Assembly: GCF_027595985.1 (NCBI RefSeq)
Contig: NC_073312.1
Location: 6,246,174-6,310,173, forward strand
From: Sorex araneus
Lineage: Eukaryota; Chordata; Mammalia; Eulipotyphla; Soricidae
Length of the DNA: 64,000 nt
Reading direction: 5' to 3'
The notes below the pieces were generated by a model. The model did not search any database. It was not told where the DNA came from and saw only the letters and a program-made list of their open reading frames with translations. This document shows positions 1-10,622 of this stretch, piece by piece (within the stretch, counting starts at the first letter, position 1; each line of letters starts with the position of its first letter). Position numbers and translations under genes: made by a program.

Positions 1-90
1 CGTGACTGAAACTCAAACATGAAAGCTTGTAACTGTATCTCAGGGTGATTCAATAATAAAAAAATTAAAAAATAAAAGAAGGGAGGAGAG
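1..90 (+). mobile_element. LINE-1 3' terminus (extreme 3' end)
   Basis: The window opens in a sequence reading as the end of a LINE-1 3' UTR (GAAACTCAAACATGAAAGC, then CTTGTAACTGTATCTCA) followed by an A-rich tail. The same terminus recurs at 7,200-7,310, and a reverse-complement relative sits at 48,720-48,960. The element itself lies outside the window on the left. Confidence 0.6.
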
Positions 91-683
91 CGCCCTGGTT
101 CTGCTGGGCTTCCTGTTTGCCGCCCCCCCCAACCCCGCAGGCCTCCTGCCCACCCCAGCGGGACCCCTTTGCAGGTTTCCCAATTCCTGCGGAGGCTGGA
201 GTCTCTTCCTCCGAGAGCTGAGGGTCCCTCCTAGGGGACCCTCCAAGAACCCTCAGGCCCACAGCTCCAACCACGTCTCTTTGCCCCCCAAGTCTGCACC
301 CTGGGACTGCTCTCCCCCGCAGGCTCAGACTGTGCTCTCTGCCTCCCACCCCTGCCAGGACGAGTCTTCAGGCTCAACCCCCCGTGGAAGGCATGGCGGG
401 TTCCGGCCCCCACTCAATTCTGACAGGGTGGAGTGTGAACTAGGCCATTCTGCTCCCAGATCAGGATTCTGCACTGGGGCCTCTCCGGGCCTCGTCCCTG
501 AACGGGCCAGGTGTGTCCTCTGCGTCCACCAGCTCCAGGTTCAATAAGATCCATGGGCCAGCCGGGTGGGGCATTTCCCTTATATGTTGCTGACCTCTGT
601 TCGGTCCCCGCACCCCGTATGGTCCTCTGAGCACCAGCAGGAGTGGCCCCTGAGCACAGGAGCACAGCTGAGAGAGGGAAGGG

Positions 684-826
684 AGGAAGGAAGGAAGGAA
701 GGAAGGAAGGAAGGAAGGAAGGAAGGAAGGAAGGAAGGAAGGAAGGAAGGAAGGAAGGAAGGAAGGAAGGAAGGAAGGAAGGAAGGAAGGAAGGAAGGAA
801 GGAAGGAAGGAAGGAAGGAAGGAAGG
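684..826. repeat. (GGAA)n microsatellite, about 36 units
   Basis: Uninterrupted GGAA tetranucleotides cover about 143 bp. Each unit carries an ETS core (GGAA), so arrays like this can act as ETS-factor platforms. No gene lies next to it, so a regulatory role is only a possibility. Confidence 0.95.
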
Positions 827-1176
827 GGAGCCCAGGACACTCGTGCCCAGACCTTCACGCTTGCAAAAATCTTGGGGTTGACTTTGGAGGTCCATAAGGC
901 CTGATCCCGGTGGACCTGACCTTGGCATGGACCTGGCTTGGACAGACCCGGGCCATGATGTGGCTCAAGTGGTCAAGCCCAGGCCTGACAGGCTCAAGGT
1001 CCTGGATTCGGTCCCCGACACTGCCTGCTCCCGGGGCACCAAAGAACAGCTACCTGCGGCAGTAAGGTGTCCTCAGTGTCAGCTTCTGACCACCAGAAGC
1101 TGAGGGTGGTCACGGAACCTCTGAGACTGTGGCGATACTTCCAGTGTGGGACACTCACGACTTCCTGCGCATCTCC

Positions 1177-1398
1177 TCAGGGTCACCGGAAGATTCCCTC
1201 AGGGCCACCAGAAGTTTCTCTCAGGGCCACTGGAAGATTCTCTCAGGGCCTCCAGAAGGTTCTCTCAGGGCCACTGGAAGGTTCTCTTAGGGCCACCAGA
1301 AGATTCTCTCAGGGCCACCGGAAGATTCTCTCAGGGTCACAGGAAGATTCTCTCAGGGCCACCAGAAGATTCTCTCAGGGCCACCGGAAGATTCTCTC
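1177..1398. repeat. 22-bp minisatellite, about 10 copies
   Basis: Ten head-to-tail units of 22 bp begin TCAGGGCCACCGGAAG and end ATTCTC. They differ by single substitutions (CCACCGG, CCACTGG, CCACCAG, CCTCCAG, TCACAGG). Variants alternate in the last copies, which suggests local duplication of two- or three-unit blocks. The long reading frames across it are a by-product of the repeat. Confidence 0.92.
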
Positions 1399-1567
1399 TT
1401 GCTCCCTTACTCATTCCCCGACCCCATGACATGTGTCCCAGACTTGGGCAAAGGCAACACCTTGAGGCGCGGTGACAGGCAATGACGAGGCCAGGGAGAG
1501 CCGTGGACTTTAGGGAGTGGGCCTGGACTAGGGTGATTCTCGAATCTTCTTTCCTATGCAGAGGTAG

Positions 1568-2121
1568 TTGGGCCACGCCTGGCAGTGCTTGGGGCTTACT
1601 CCAGGCTCGGTGCTCAGGGGCCACTCCTGATGGTGTTTGGAGAAGCACTGTGTGGTGTCAGGGACCTAACCCGGCCGGCCATCAGCCAGGCAAGTGCCTG
1701 CCCATACACCCGGCCTCACGAGCTAGCCAGGCCCCTGCGGCCACAGTCACCTGCGGGTCCAGGGGAGACCGAGAGCCACACACAGGAGCCGCTGAGCTCA
1801 GCGCAAATCAACAGCCACGGAACCAGAAGCTCAACACGGGGCTGCTGTCGGGTTTGGGTTTGGGACCCTCCTTGGCTCTGCTCAGGGCTCACTCCTGCCT
1901 CTCCACGCAGAGCCGTGCCTCAGACTGAACCCGGGAGAGCTGCTGTCTAGTTTTAGGAGCTTAGCGGGACGGTACGCTGGCAATGCTCAGAGGTTGCTCC
2001 TGGCTCTGTGCTCAGGGATCACCCCTGCTGGGGCTAGGGACCGCAGGGGACCCAGGGGATGGAACCTGGGTCGGCCTTGTGCAAGGTAAGCGCCCTGCCC
2101 CCTCTACTCTCTCTCTGGCCT
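1568..2121 (-). mobile_element. Two old antisense type-1 SINE copies
   Basis: Positions 1,568-1,712 and 1,965-2,121 each resemble the reverse complement of the tRNA-derived type-1 SINE: a GGCAGTGCTTGGGG or GGCAATGCTCAGAGG body, then ACCTGGGTCGGCC and a degenerate CTCTGGCC end. Both are strongly diverged, so they were inserted long ago. Confidence 0.6.
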
Positions 2122-2983
2122 CTGGGGCCGCGTTCTCTAGGGCCCCGTGGTTACTGTCTTTTGGGGAGGTTAGTCACTCGGCAAAGGTTAACTGCATGTC
2201 CTGGGAGATTCTACTTAACTTCCCTGCCCACCCGCCCCACCCACTCCTGCTGCCTCCGGGCAGAGGACCGGGTGGGGGGGTGAGAGGACAACTGACCTGC
2301 ACAGACCCTGCTTGGTGGCCACTCGCATGGTCCTGGTCTGTGTCTCTCTTCCTGCTGCAACAGCTACTCTGTGACTCATCCAACGGTGAGGTCCCCCCGC
2401 CCCCTGTTTCCACACGGTCCACCCTGCACGTGGGGCAAAAGCCACGTCGCAGAATGAAAACAAGCAACTGGAGCGCACAGACTCAGACGGCCGAGTCCCA
2501 AAGCCGCACGGCGCTGGCAGTTCGGGGATTCGAACACGGAGCAACAGAATCAGAAGCCGCGGGCTCCGAGCGGGGTGGGGAGGCGGGCGCAGAGTGACTC
2601 GCAGAGACGGTGAGGGTAGAAGGACTCTCGAGACCTACCCCTGCGGGGTCAGAGCCCAGCCAGGGAGAGGAAGCGAGTCGCCGTCTTCTGTCTGGCGGCG
2701 TGCGGCTCTGCCAAGGCAACCAGGGACCCGAGAATGCCTCACCTGGCACCAGGCAGTTTTACTGGATAAGAGAGGAAGCAGCTTCTGAAGAACCCCAGCT
2801 CCTCGGGCCGATTTATGTCCTGGCACCGTCACAGCTGAAGGTACAAGAATTAAGCCCACCAGCACCAACGTCTTCACTATATACCCTCTGGCCTTCCTGG
2901 AACTTCTTTCCAGCAAAATCAAAGAGGGCACCTCCGTGATCACGATCACGTCTGCCTGTGCTTGGGGCATTGAGGAAACCCTT

Positions 2984-3151
2984 GTTTTTTTTTGTTTTTT
3001 GCTTTTTGGGTCACACCTGGTGATGCACAGGGGTCACTCCTAGCTCTGCACTCAGGAATTACCCCTGAGACCATATGGGATGCTGGGATTCGAACCTGGG
3101 TCGGCCGTGTGCAAGGCAAACGCCCTCCCCTCCGTGCTATTCTCCAGCCCC
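2984..3151 (-). mobile_element. Type-1 SINE, antisense, near full length
   Basis: A T-rich start (the A-tail of the element) leads to GCTTTTTGGGTCACACCTGG and ends at CTCCAGCCCC. The flanks GAGGAAACCCTTG and GAGGGAACCCTTG look like a slightly diverged target-site duplication. Confidence 0.88.
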
Positions 3152-3254
3152 GAGGGAACCCTTGGCAGCCTGCTCCCCACATTTCCCCCCCAAATGAGAG
3201 TCAGAAAACAAGAAGAGAAAAAGCGAGTGTCGGCAAGTCACAGCAGTGCAGGAG

Positions 3255-3340
3255 GGGCTGAAGGCTGCACAAGGGGCCGTGCGCCTTAGAGCAAACACGT
3301 GTGAGGGCCTGGGTTTGATCCCCGGCACCACAGTCCCCAG
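3255..3340 (+). mobile_element. Partial SINE head
   Basis: A tRNA-like segment ends in GGGCCTGGGTTTGATCCCCGG, a degenerate B box. Only the head is recognisable. A similar fragment is at about 5,309-5,370 (CCTGGGTTCAATCCCCGG). Confidence 0.45.
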
Positions 3341-3899
3341 AGCCCGGCTGGGCGCCGTCCGGGTACCCCCACCCCCACGCACCCCTGCGAATGCTCCCTT
3401 GGACAGGAAAGAATCAGCTGGGAGGAGCAGTACCGTGGAGGGGTTTCACCAAAGAGGACGGAAAGTCAAACAAGGGCAGCCCACCGGGCCCTGGCTCCTT
3501 CCACAAGGACCTGGAGCTGGATCCAGGAGGAGAAGGACAGGACGGGACGGGACGCAGGCAGTGGCCGGAACCCAAACCCCTCGAAAACGCCGAGAAGGAC
3601 GACAAACCCCTAAGTCAAGACGCCCAGAGCCGGGACGGTCCCCAGGCCGGAAAGCAGCTTCCTCCCAGCCAGTGTCCCCCGGGCCACGCAAACAGCAGGT
3701 GACCAGGGGCTGCCGTCGGGGGGGGGGGGACATGGACGCAGCAGAACAGGTTGAGGGCCACAACCCTGGATGCCGTGAGTGACCCTTGGGAACCCGCACC
3801 CAGCTGGGCTGAGGCAGCACCCACAGTCACTCCACAAACCAGGTCCCTGTAAACGAAACCCCAGGGCCCCTGGGGAAGCACCCCCGTGTCCCACCCCCC

Positions 3900-5447
3900 A
3901 GGGCTCTGGTGTCCGCGGCTGCTCTGGGGAAGCAGCTGGCCGACCCCCCTGGGGAGCCCGGGCGTTTCCATGGCGCTCCGGACACACCACGCTCGGCCTC
4001 CCAGAATCTGACGCAGCTGGACGTGGCCCCAGCTGCGTAAAATTAGCTCTTTGCTTGAACAACACGGACCCGTCGCTAGGCTAGATCACTTTATCACTCC
4101 CGGCTGGGCACCAAGGCAGCACCCCGACACGGGTGCGGGGCTGAGTGGCCCCGTTTGAGGTCACCCGGCAGAGCGCTCCCTCCGACACCGGCTCCCCCGC
4201 GCCCTCACAGAGGTTTGTGGGAAACCGAGGCCCAGGCCCACGCACGGACTGGTGGCCCTTCCGCTCTGCAAAGCTGGGTGGGGCGGGCGGGGGGCGTCTC
4301 TGGTGTGACTGTCCTACAGAGGCCGCTGTGGGCAGCCCCAGCCCCGGCCCGGCCCTCCGAGGGCTGTGAGTCACTCCCCTCTGGAGACGCACGTGCCCCC
4401 GCCCCAAGCCAGTGCCGCCTTCCCCTGGCTCTGGGGGGCGTCCCCAGGACCCACAGGGACCCTTCCCGAGCCCAGCGGGTGCTTGCCCAGGGCAGCGCCT
4501 CCGGGACATGGCGTGTGAGCACGGGACAGGCCGAGGGAGGGGCACGCGCCTGTCCCTGCCCCTGCTGCTCTCCCGGGACCCTCCCCAGTGCTCGGGATTG
4601 ACCACGGGTGCCGGTCATAGCCTGGTCGGTCGCTGCCCATCGGAGCCAGCTGTCCCCACCCAAACGACAACCTCACAAGGGGAAATGGGGGCGTCTCGGT
4701 CTCCCCAAATCCCTCATGCGTGTAGCCAGCCCCCCGACCTGAGCCCTCAGACCCAGCAGAAGCAGACACAGGGGTTCCCCCATAATCACAGCCGTCTCCC
4801 GAAACCGTTCCTACAGCCAACAGGCAGGTGACACCAACTCCGCGGGAAAACAATTTCAGTGTCCCCACACCCAAGGGACACCCTCCAAACCGAAGCAGAG
4901 AACTCGGGGCGCCCATGAGCACCGCAGCAGACAGAGCCGGGCGCCGAGGGGTCAGTGTTGAGTGGAGTTGGCGGGAAGATGCTCGGAGCCCCCCCGGCCC
5001 ATCGCCCACAGGGGCTGCTGGGCGGGGGTGGGGGGTCGGGGGGGGGGGCTCTCCCCGCACTCTGCGGGCACCGGGCGGGATTCGAGGAAACCGAGGGGCA
5101 GAGCAGGAGCGTTGGAAGCCCCAGAACCCGCCAACAGCAGAGCAAGGCTCCCCGGGTGGGAGCAACAGAAACAACGGGGTGGGGGGCAGGGGGCGGGGAG
5201 GGGTCTCCTCGCCCCGCAGGAGGACCCACGGCCCTCGCCCCAAGCAGCGACCCCCAGAGACGGGAGGCGGGGGGCACGGGGTGACAACTCCAGCCCGGGG
5301 CCAGGGAGACGCTGCAAAGGGCTGGCACTCACGCTGGGTCCTGGGTTCAATCCCCGGCACCACGGGCCCCCCTGAGAGGAGGGACCCCAAACCCTGCCAG
5401 GCGTGGCCCCCAAACCAAAATCAGAACCTTCAGGCTGTGTATTCCCG

Positions 5448-5492
<45 letters not shown>

Positions 5493-5513
5493 CTCTCTCT
5501 CTCTTTCTCTCTG

Positions 5514-5544
<31 letters not shown>

Positions 5545-6560
5545 GTCTGTCTGTCTGTCTCTCATGCATTCTCTCCTGGGCCTCAGGACTCGACCTCGCT
5601 TCTGTCGCAACCCCAGCCGGTCACTCTCAGTTTAATGGCACCGAGTCGGGCCCCCACAGCCACCGTCCGGGTGCCACAGAGTGCCGCTGTGTGCGTGCCC
5701 CGTGGGCAACATTCGGCACACACTTGCCAAAGTCAGCGAGCGCAGCAGGTTTGAAAGTCACGTTGCTCTGTCAAGCCCCGGCGTGCCACAGCCTCTGGGT
5801 CTCCGGGACTCAGCGGCGGGCAGAACCGTCGGGGCCCGAGGAGCCGGTGGGCCGTGGAGAGACGCCGAGGCCAGACCTCGCCCGACACCTGGGGAGAGGC
5901 AGGGGTGGCCCTAGGGTCCCCAGCAGAGCTGGCCACTCGCTGCCCGGACCAGAGCGGAAGGAGGGCACACGGGGGGGCTTCGAATTTCCCTTCCTAAGGA
6001 AGCCCAGATGGGCCCCCCAACCCCAGGAGCTGGCGCTGCCCGAAGCTCCAGTGCTCGCACGGAGAGATGAGCCGCCTCCCCGAGACTCACCCAGTGTCTT
6101 CGCCTCGGCGGCAGGGTAGATCCTCGGGGTGGACCCAGCCCACAGCCCGGGAGAGCCCTGTCTCGGGGGTCACGTGGCCTGAGCTATAAATGAGCCCCGG
6201 CTCCAGGTTGGGAAAGAGGCCGGGGAGGGTGGCAGCAGCCTGACCCGGGACAGGCCAGGTGGCGGCTTTCCAGAAAGCTCGCAGAGGCCCGGGGGAGAGT
6301 CACGGGGCGGGGCGGGGGTGGGCACTGCCCGTGCCAGCCGCCTGCAGGGCAGCGACGGACCGGGCGTGGGGCGGCCCTCCGAGCTGGCTCAAACCAGGCG
6401 CCCCGCCCCCTCCCCAGAGCAGATCTTCTCCCTGCGTCCCTTTCTTCCCCAGGGGCGGGAGGTGGGGCGCGGGGCCTGCGTCTGCCTGGGTCTTGCTCCT
6501 GGCTCTGTGCTCGGGGACCGGCTGTGTGGAGGTGCCCTCCTGCGGGGCAGGCTCTCTGGC
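3900..6560. other. GC-rich intergenic region without a recognised gene
   Basis: This 2.6-kb stretch is much richer in G, C and CpG than its surroundings. It holds long but overlapping frames on both strands whose translations are low-complexity Pro/Gly/Arg/Ala and match no family I know. There is a TATAAA at 6,185-6,190 and an AATAAA at 6,589-6,594. It could be an unmethylated island or a first noncoding exon of an upstream gene such as TACC2. The sequence alone does not show this. Confidence 0.35.
5450..5562. repeat. Compound (CA)n-(CT/GTCT)n microsatellite
   Basis: About 19 CA units (5,450-5,488) run directly into CT and CTGT pyrimidine repeats (5,490-5,562). Alternating purine-pyrimidine next to a homopyrimidine mirror-like tract is a classic Z-DNA plus triplex-prone combination. 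Confidence 0.93.
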
Positions 6561-6711
6561 CCCCGGAGACGCTCGCTGAGAAATGCCTAATAAAGCGCGG
6601 CTTCTCCGAGTGTTTGCAGTAAACAGGGACAGGTCAGTACCGGTTTCCATGGGCCTCGGGACTCAAGTTGTCCTTGTCAGGAATGCTGTTGGCGTATTCA
6701 TGGCAACGGGT

Positions 6712-6884
6712 GGGGCCGGAGCGATAGCACAGCGGGGAGGGTGTTTGCCTGGCACATGGCTGACCCAGGTTCGATCCCTGGCATCCCATATGGTCCCCTG
6801 AGCACCGCCAGAAGTAATCCCTGCATGCATGAGCCAGGAGTAACCCCTGAGCATCGCTGGGTGTGACTCCTTCCCCCAGAAAAG
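6712..6884 (+). mobile_element. Type-1 SINE, sense
   Basis: It starts GGGGCCGGAGCGATAGCAC, carries the B-box-like GGTTCGATCCC and ends GGGTGTGACTCC with a short A-rich tail. It is followed 30 bp later by a second sense copy. Confidence 0.9.
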
Positions 6885-6916
6885 AGAATTTCTAAGCAAT
6901 ACAAAAGAGAATATGG

Positions 6917-7099
6917 GGGGCTGGAGCGATAGCACAGCGGGTAGGGCGTTTGCCTTGCACGCGGTCGACCCGGGTTCGATTCCCAGCATCCCAGCATCCC
7001 ATATGGTCCCCTGAGCACCGCCAGGGGTAATTCCTGAGTGCATGAGCCAGGAGTAACCCCTGTGCATCGCCGGGTGTGACCTAAAAAGCAAAAAAAAAA
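6917..7099 (+). mobile_element. Type-1 SINE, sense, full length
   Basis: Complete head (GGGGCTGGAGCGATAGCAC), B box GGGTTCGATTCCC and tail ACCTAAAAAGC followed by A. It contains a small duplication of CAGCATCC near the middle. Confidence 0.93.
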
Positions 7100-7124
7100 G
7101 AGAGAGAGAATACAGGGGAGATTA

Positions 7125-7315
7125 AGCAATACATAGAGGCAGGGGAGGGGAGTATGGGGGGATGCTGGGGTTCTTGGGGTGGAAGATGTGCACAGGTGGA
7201 GGGTTGGGTGATCAATCATTGTATGACCGAAACTCAAACAGGAAAGCTTTGTAACTGTATCTCACAATGATTAAAAAATAATAATAAAATAAAATTAACA
7301 TTCTGAATAAAATAA
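7125..7315 (+). mobile_element. LINE-1 3' end, sense
   Basis: The sequence before GTGATCAATCATTGTATGAC and the terminus CTTTGTAACTGTATCTCAC with an A/T-rich tail matches the terminus at 1-90. It is a 5'-truncated copy of which only the last part of the 3' UTR remains. Confidence 0.6.
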
Positions 7316-7389
7316 AGCAATGTTGAGTTCATGTCTAACTTAATGGCTGAATAAATAGCAGTACTCCTACATTAAAAAAGAAAGAAAGA

Positions 7390-7712
7390 ATGTCTACTGG
7401 TGAAGGGACGAGTGCTGGAACATTGTATGGCTGAAACACAATCATGAACAACTTGATTACTTGATGACTACGTTTCTCATGGTCATTCCATTGAAACGTG
7501 TAGGTACACACATGTTTTGGCCTAGCAGTTGGTCAGGTAGGAGGGGGCCAGGAGCAGAACTGGGTAAGGGTCAGGGGATTCGTAGTAAGGTTTCTACTGG
7601 GGATAATATTTAAACTTGATTGTGCTCATAGACGCACAGCCCTGAGCTTATCAAACCATTGCGCTGTATACTTTAAGTGGGTGAACTCTATGGAATACAA
7701 ATTTTCACAACA
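7390..7712 (+). mobile_element. Further LINE-like 3'-end fragments
   Basis: Positions 7,395-7,490 (ATTGTATGGCTGAAACACAA) resemble another LINE-1 3' terminus. Positions 7,610-7,712 (CTGTATACTTTAAGTGGGTG) resemble an older mammalian LINE-1 tail. Both assignments are by eye. Confidence 0.45.
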
Positions 7713-7900
7713 GGGCCTGGAGCAATAGCACTGCGTGTAGGGCATTTGCCTTGCACTCGGCTGACCCGGGTTCAATTCCCAGCATCCCATATGGTCCCCT
7801 GAGCACTGTCAGGGGTAGTTCCTGAGTGCAGAGCCAGGAGTAACCCCTGTGCATTACCGGGTGTGACCCAAAAAGCAATAAATAAATAAATGAATAAATA
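7713..7900 (+). mobile_element. Type-1 SINE, sense, with (TAAA)n tail
   Basis: Head GGGCCTGGAGCAATAGCAC, B box GGGTTCAATTCCC, end GTGTGACCCAAAAAGC. The tail has become a TAAA microsatellite. Confidence 0.92.
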
Positions 7901-7983
7901 AAATTTAAAAAAAATGATAAAAAAGCAAATTTTCATAATGAAACTGATTTTTCTAAAGGGGAAAAAGAAGAATATCCCCACAG

Positions 7984-8200
7984 TGGCCGGAGCAATAGTA
8001 GAGAGGGTAGTAGGACACTTGCTTGCGCACGGTGGACCCCGTGTGGTCCTCTGAGCTCTGCCAGCAGAGGTCCCTGAGCACTGCAGGAAGAGATCCCTGA
8101 GCACTGCAGGAAGAGATCCCTGAGCACTGCAGGAAGAGATCCCTGAGCGCAGAGCCCATGTAACGCCTGAGCTCCTCTGGATGTGACCCCAAAGCAAGCC
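7984..8200 (+). mobile_element. Diverged type-1 SINE with internal 23-bp tandem repeat
   Basis: The head (GGCCGGAGCAATAGTAGAG) and the end (ATGTGACCCCAAAGC) are recognisable. In the body, a 23-bp segment starting TCCCTGAGCACTGCAGG is present three times without mismatch at 8,071-8,139, followed by a partial copy. The SINE segment was therefore amplified after insertion. Confidence 0.8.
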
Positions 8201-8650
8201 CAGAACATCAGCATGCTCTCTGGAGAGAGCGCACACCTCGGGGCCCTGCTGCCCGTCTCAGGCTGAAAACGGGGCAAGACGCAGCCCTCCTGGGGCCTGA
8301 AGGCGCACAGCAGCGCGCGTGACTTGAAGGCGCCCGGCAGCGCGTGTGACGTGAAGGCGCACAGCAGTGCGTGTGGTGTGACCTGCGTCCCCCCGCGTAG
8401 CCGAGCAAAGGGGACGGTGTGCGTGGAGTGGACCTGGCGAGCACGCAGGGCGTTCTGTTTGCAAAGAGTCACAGTCTAGGCTGGCCGGCGCATCAGTGAC
8501 CCTTTCCGGAGACTCCCGAGAGACAGTGGCTGGGGAAGGGCTGGGGAAGGAGGGCTGGGGCTGCCCTCAGCACCTGCTGCCGTTTCTGCAGCGAGAATCT
8601 TTCTTCTCCAGCCCGCACAAGGCTGCCCATTCATCAGGCTTAAGAGTGGC
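8200..8650. other. Non-repetitive intergenic stretch
   Basis: CpG-rich sequence with a loose 26-bp periodicity around GGCGCACAGCAGCGCGTGTGAC at 8,300-8,380 (AAGGCGC followed by GGCAGCGCG or ACAGCAGTGCG). No gene or mobile element is recognised. Confidence 0.4.
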
Positions 8651-8662
8651 TGCTGGGGAGAA

Positions 8663-9997
8663 AAGAAAAAAGGGGAAGGGAAGGGGAGGGGAGGGGAGGG
8701 GAGGGGAGGGAAGAGGAAGGGAGAGGAAGGATGGGAAGGAAGGGGAAGGGAAGGGAAGGGAAGGGAGTGAAGAAGAGGGGAGGGGAGGGAATGGGAGGGG
8801 AGGGGAAGAGAAGGGAGGGAAGAGGAGAGAAGAGGAGGGGGAGGAGGGAAGAGGAAGAGAGAGAAGGGGAGGGGAGGGAAGAGGAGGGTAGGGAAGAGGA
8901 GGGGAAGGGAAGTGAGGGAAGAGGAAGGGAGGGGAGAGAATAGGAGGGGAGGGGAGGAAAGAAGAGGGGAGGGGAGGGAAATGGGAGGGGAGGGGAGGGG
9001 AGGGGAGGGGAGGGGAGGGGAGGGAAGGAAGAGGAGGGGAGAGAAGGGGAGAGAAGGGGAGAGAAGAGGAGGGGAGAGGAGGGGAGGGAGGGGAAGGGAG
9101 GAAAAGGGAAGGGAGGGGAGGGGGAAGAAGAGGGAAGAGGAGGGGAGAGGAGGGGAGGGAGGGGAAGGGAGGAAAAGGGAAGGGAGGGGAGGGGGAAGAA
9201 GAGGGAAGAGGAGGGGAGGGGAAGGGAAGGAAGAAGAGGGGAGACAAGGGGAGAGAAGAGGAAGGGAGAGGAGGGGAAGGGAAGGGAGGAAAAAGGAGGG
9301 GATGGGAGGGAAAAGGAGGGGATGGGAGGGAAATGGGAGGGGAGGGGAGGGGAGGGAAGAGGAAGGAAGAGGAGGGGAGAGAAGGGGAGAGAAGAGGAGG
9401 GGAGAGGAGGGGAGGGAGGGGAAGGGAGGAAAAGGGAAGGGAGGGGAGGGGGAAGAAGAGGGAAGAGGAGGGGAGAGGAGGGGAGGGAGGGGAAGGGAGG
9501 AAAAGGGAAGGGAGGGGAGGGGGAAGAAGAGGGAAGAGGAGGGGAGGGGAAGGGAAGGAAGAAGAGGGGAGACAAGGGGAGAGAAGAGGAAGGGAGAGGA
9601 GGGGAAGGGAAGGGAGAAAAAAGGAGGGGATGGGAGGGAAAAGGAGGGGATGGGAGGGAAATGGGAGGGGAGGGGAGGGGAGGGAAGAGGAAGGAAGAGG
9701 AGGGGAGAGAAGGGGAGAGAAGAGGAGGGGAGGGAGGGGAAGGGAGGAAAAGGGAAGGGAGGGGAGGGGGGAAGAAGAGGGAAGAGGAGGGGAGGGGAAG
9801 GGAAGGAAGAAGAGGGGAGGGAAGGGGAGAGAAGAGGAGGGGAGAGGAGAGGAGGGAGGGGAAGGGAGGAAAAAGGAAGGGAAGGGAGGGGGGAAGAAGA
9901 GGGAAGAGGAGGGGAGGGGAAGGGAAGGAAGAAGAGGGGAGAGAAGGAGAGAGAAGAGGAGGGGAGAGGAGGGGAGGGGAGGGGAAGAGAGGGGAGG
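8663..9997. repeat. Polypurine (GGGGA/GGGAA)n satellite-like array with higher-order repeat
   Basis: About 1.33 kb is almost purely A and G on the + strand. It is built from GGGGA, GGGAA, GAAGA and GAGAA blocks. The part from 8,981 on has a higher-order unit of about 330-350 bp: the landmark ATGGGAGGGG that opens a run of GGGGA occurs at 8,981, 9,333 and 9,661, and the order of the following blocks is the same in each copy. All long reading frames here are repeat artefacts. Confidence 0.93.
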
Positions 9998-10170
9998 CTA
10001 GGTTCCTTAACTCACTAACTCACCAGCCAAGTCCCTGCCCAGGGGTCCCCCAGCCGTGTCCCACCCTGGCGCTGTGCGCGTGGCACCTCGGGACGTGCAG
10101 CTGCTGCTGATTCCGCCAGAACACAAACCACTCGTCATCTCGCAAAAGCAACCTCCTGCCCGGCGTTCGT

Positions 10171-10282
10171 TCTGGTTTGGGGCCTCACCCTTCTGTGCTC
10201 AGGGCTGCCTCCTGGCTCTGTGCCCGCGGATCTCTCCCGGGGCCCCGGGGGCCCACAGGACCACACAGAGCAAGCGCTGACC
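10171..10282 (-). mobile_element. Old antisense SINE fragment
   Basis: GCTCAGGGCTGCCTCCTGGC and CTGTGCCCGCGGATC match the body of the antisense SINE with many changes. The ends are not clear. Confidence 0.45.
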
Positions 10283-10622
10283 CCGGGACTGTCGCTCCCG
10301 CCCCCGAGCAATGTTTTGTTTAGAGACGAGGACGGCTTGAAGCACGAAGGGATCTCTCAAGACCTCGTCAAGGGACATTCTGTTGATATTTTTATTTCCT
10401 CGAGTTTATTTGCCAAATTCAAATCCGCACAGTCTGCGGCAACTGAGTCAGGAGCATATGGCAGAGAAAACACAGAGAACCGGCGTTTCCCAGACAGCGC
10501 TCGGGACCGATGATTATGCAAAGGTTCTGAGGGGAAAATAAACTCAAACTAATATTTAGTGTGGCCATAATGGCTGACATTATTATTGTTGTTGTTGTTT
10601 TGTTATTATTATTATTATTATT

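Noticed and set aside
6259-6579. 106-residue frame between a TATAAA and an AATAAA
   Set aside because: The C-terminal part reads through an antisense SINE fragment (TTGCTCCTGGCTCTGTGCTC), so it is not a conserved gene.
6711-7100. tRNA genes suggested by repeated GGTTCGATTCC (B box) motifs
   Set aside because: The motifs belong to tRNA-derived SINE heads. No cloverleaf with paired acceptor stem is seen.
6711-8200. CRISPR-like direct repeats
   Set aside because: The regular repeats are dispersed SINE copies in a mammalian genome, without short spacers of uniform size.
8567-10110. Arg/Glu/Gly-rich and Pro/Ser-rich frames of 200-370 residues
   Set aside because: They are translations of the polypurine array in several frames at once.
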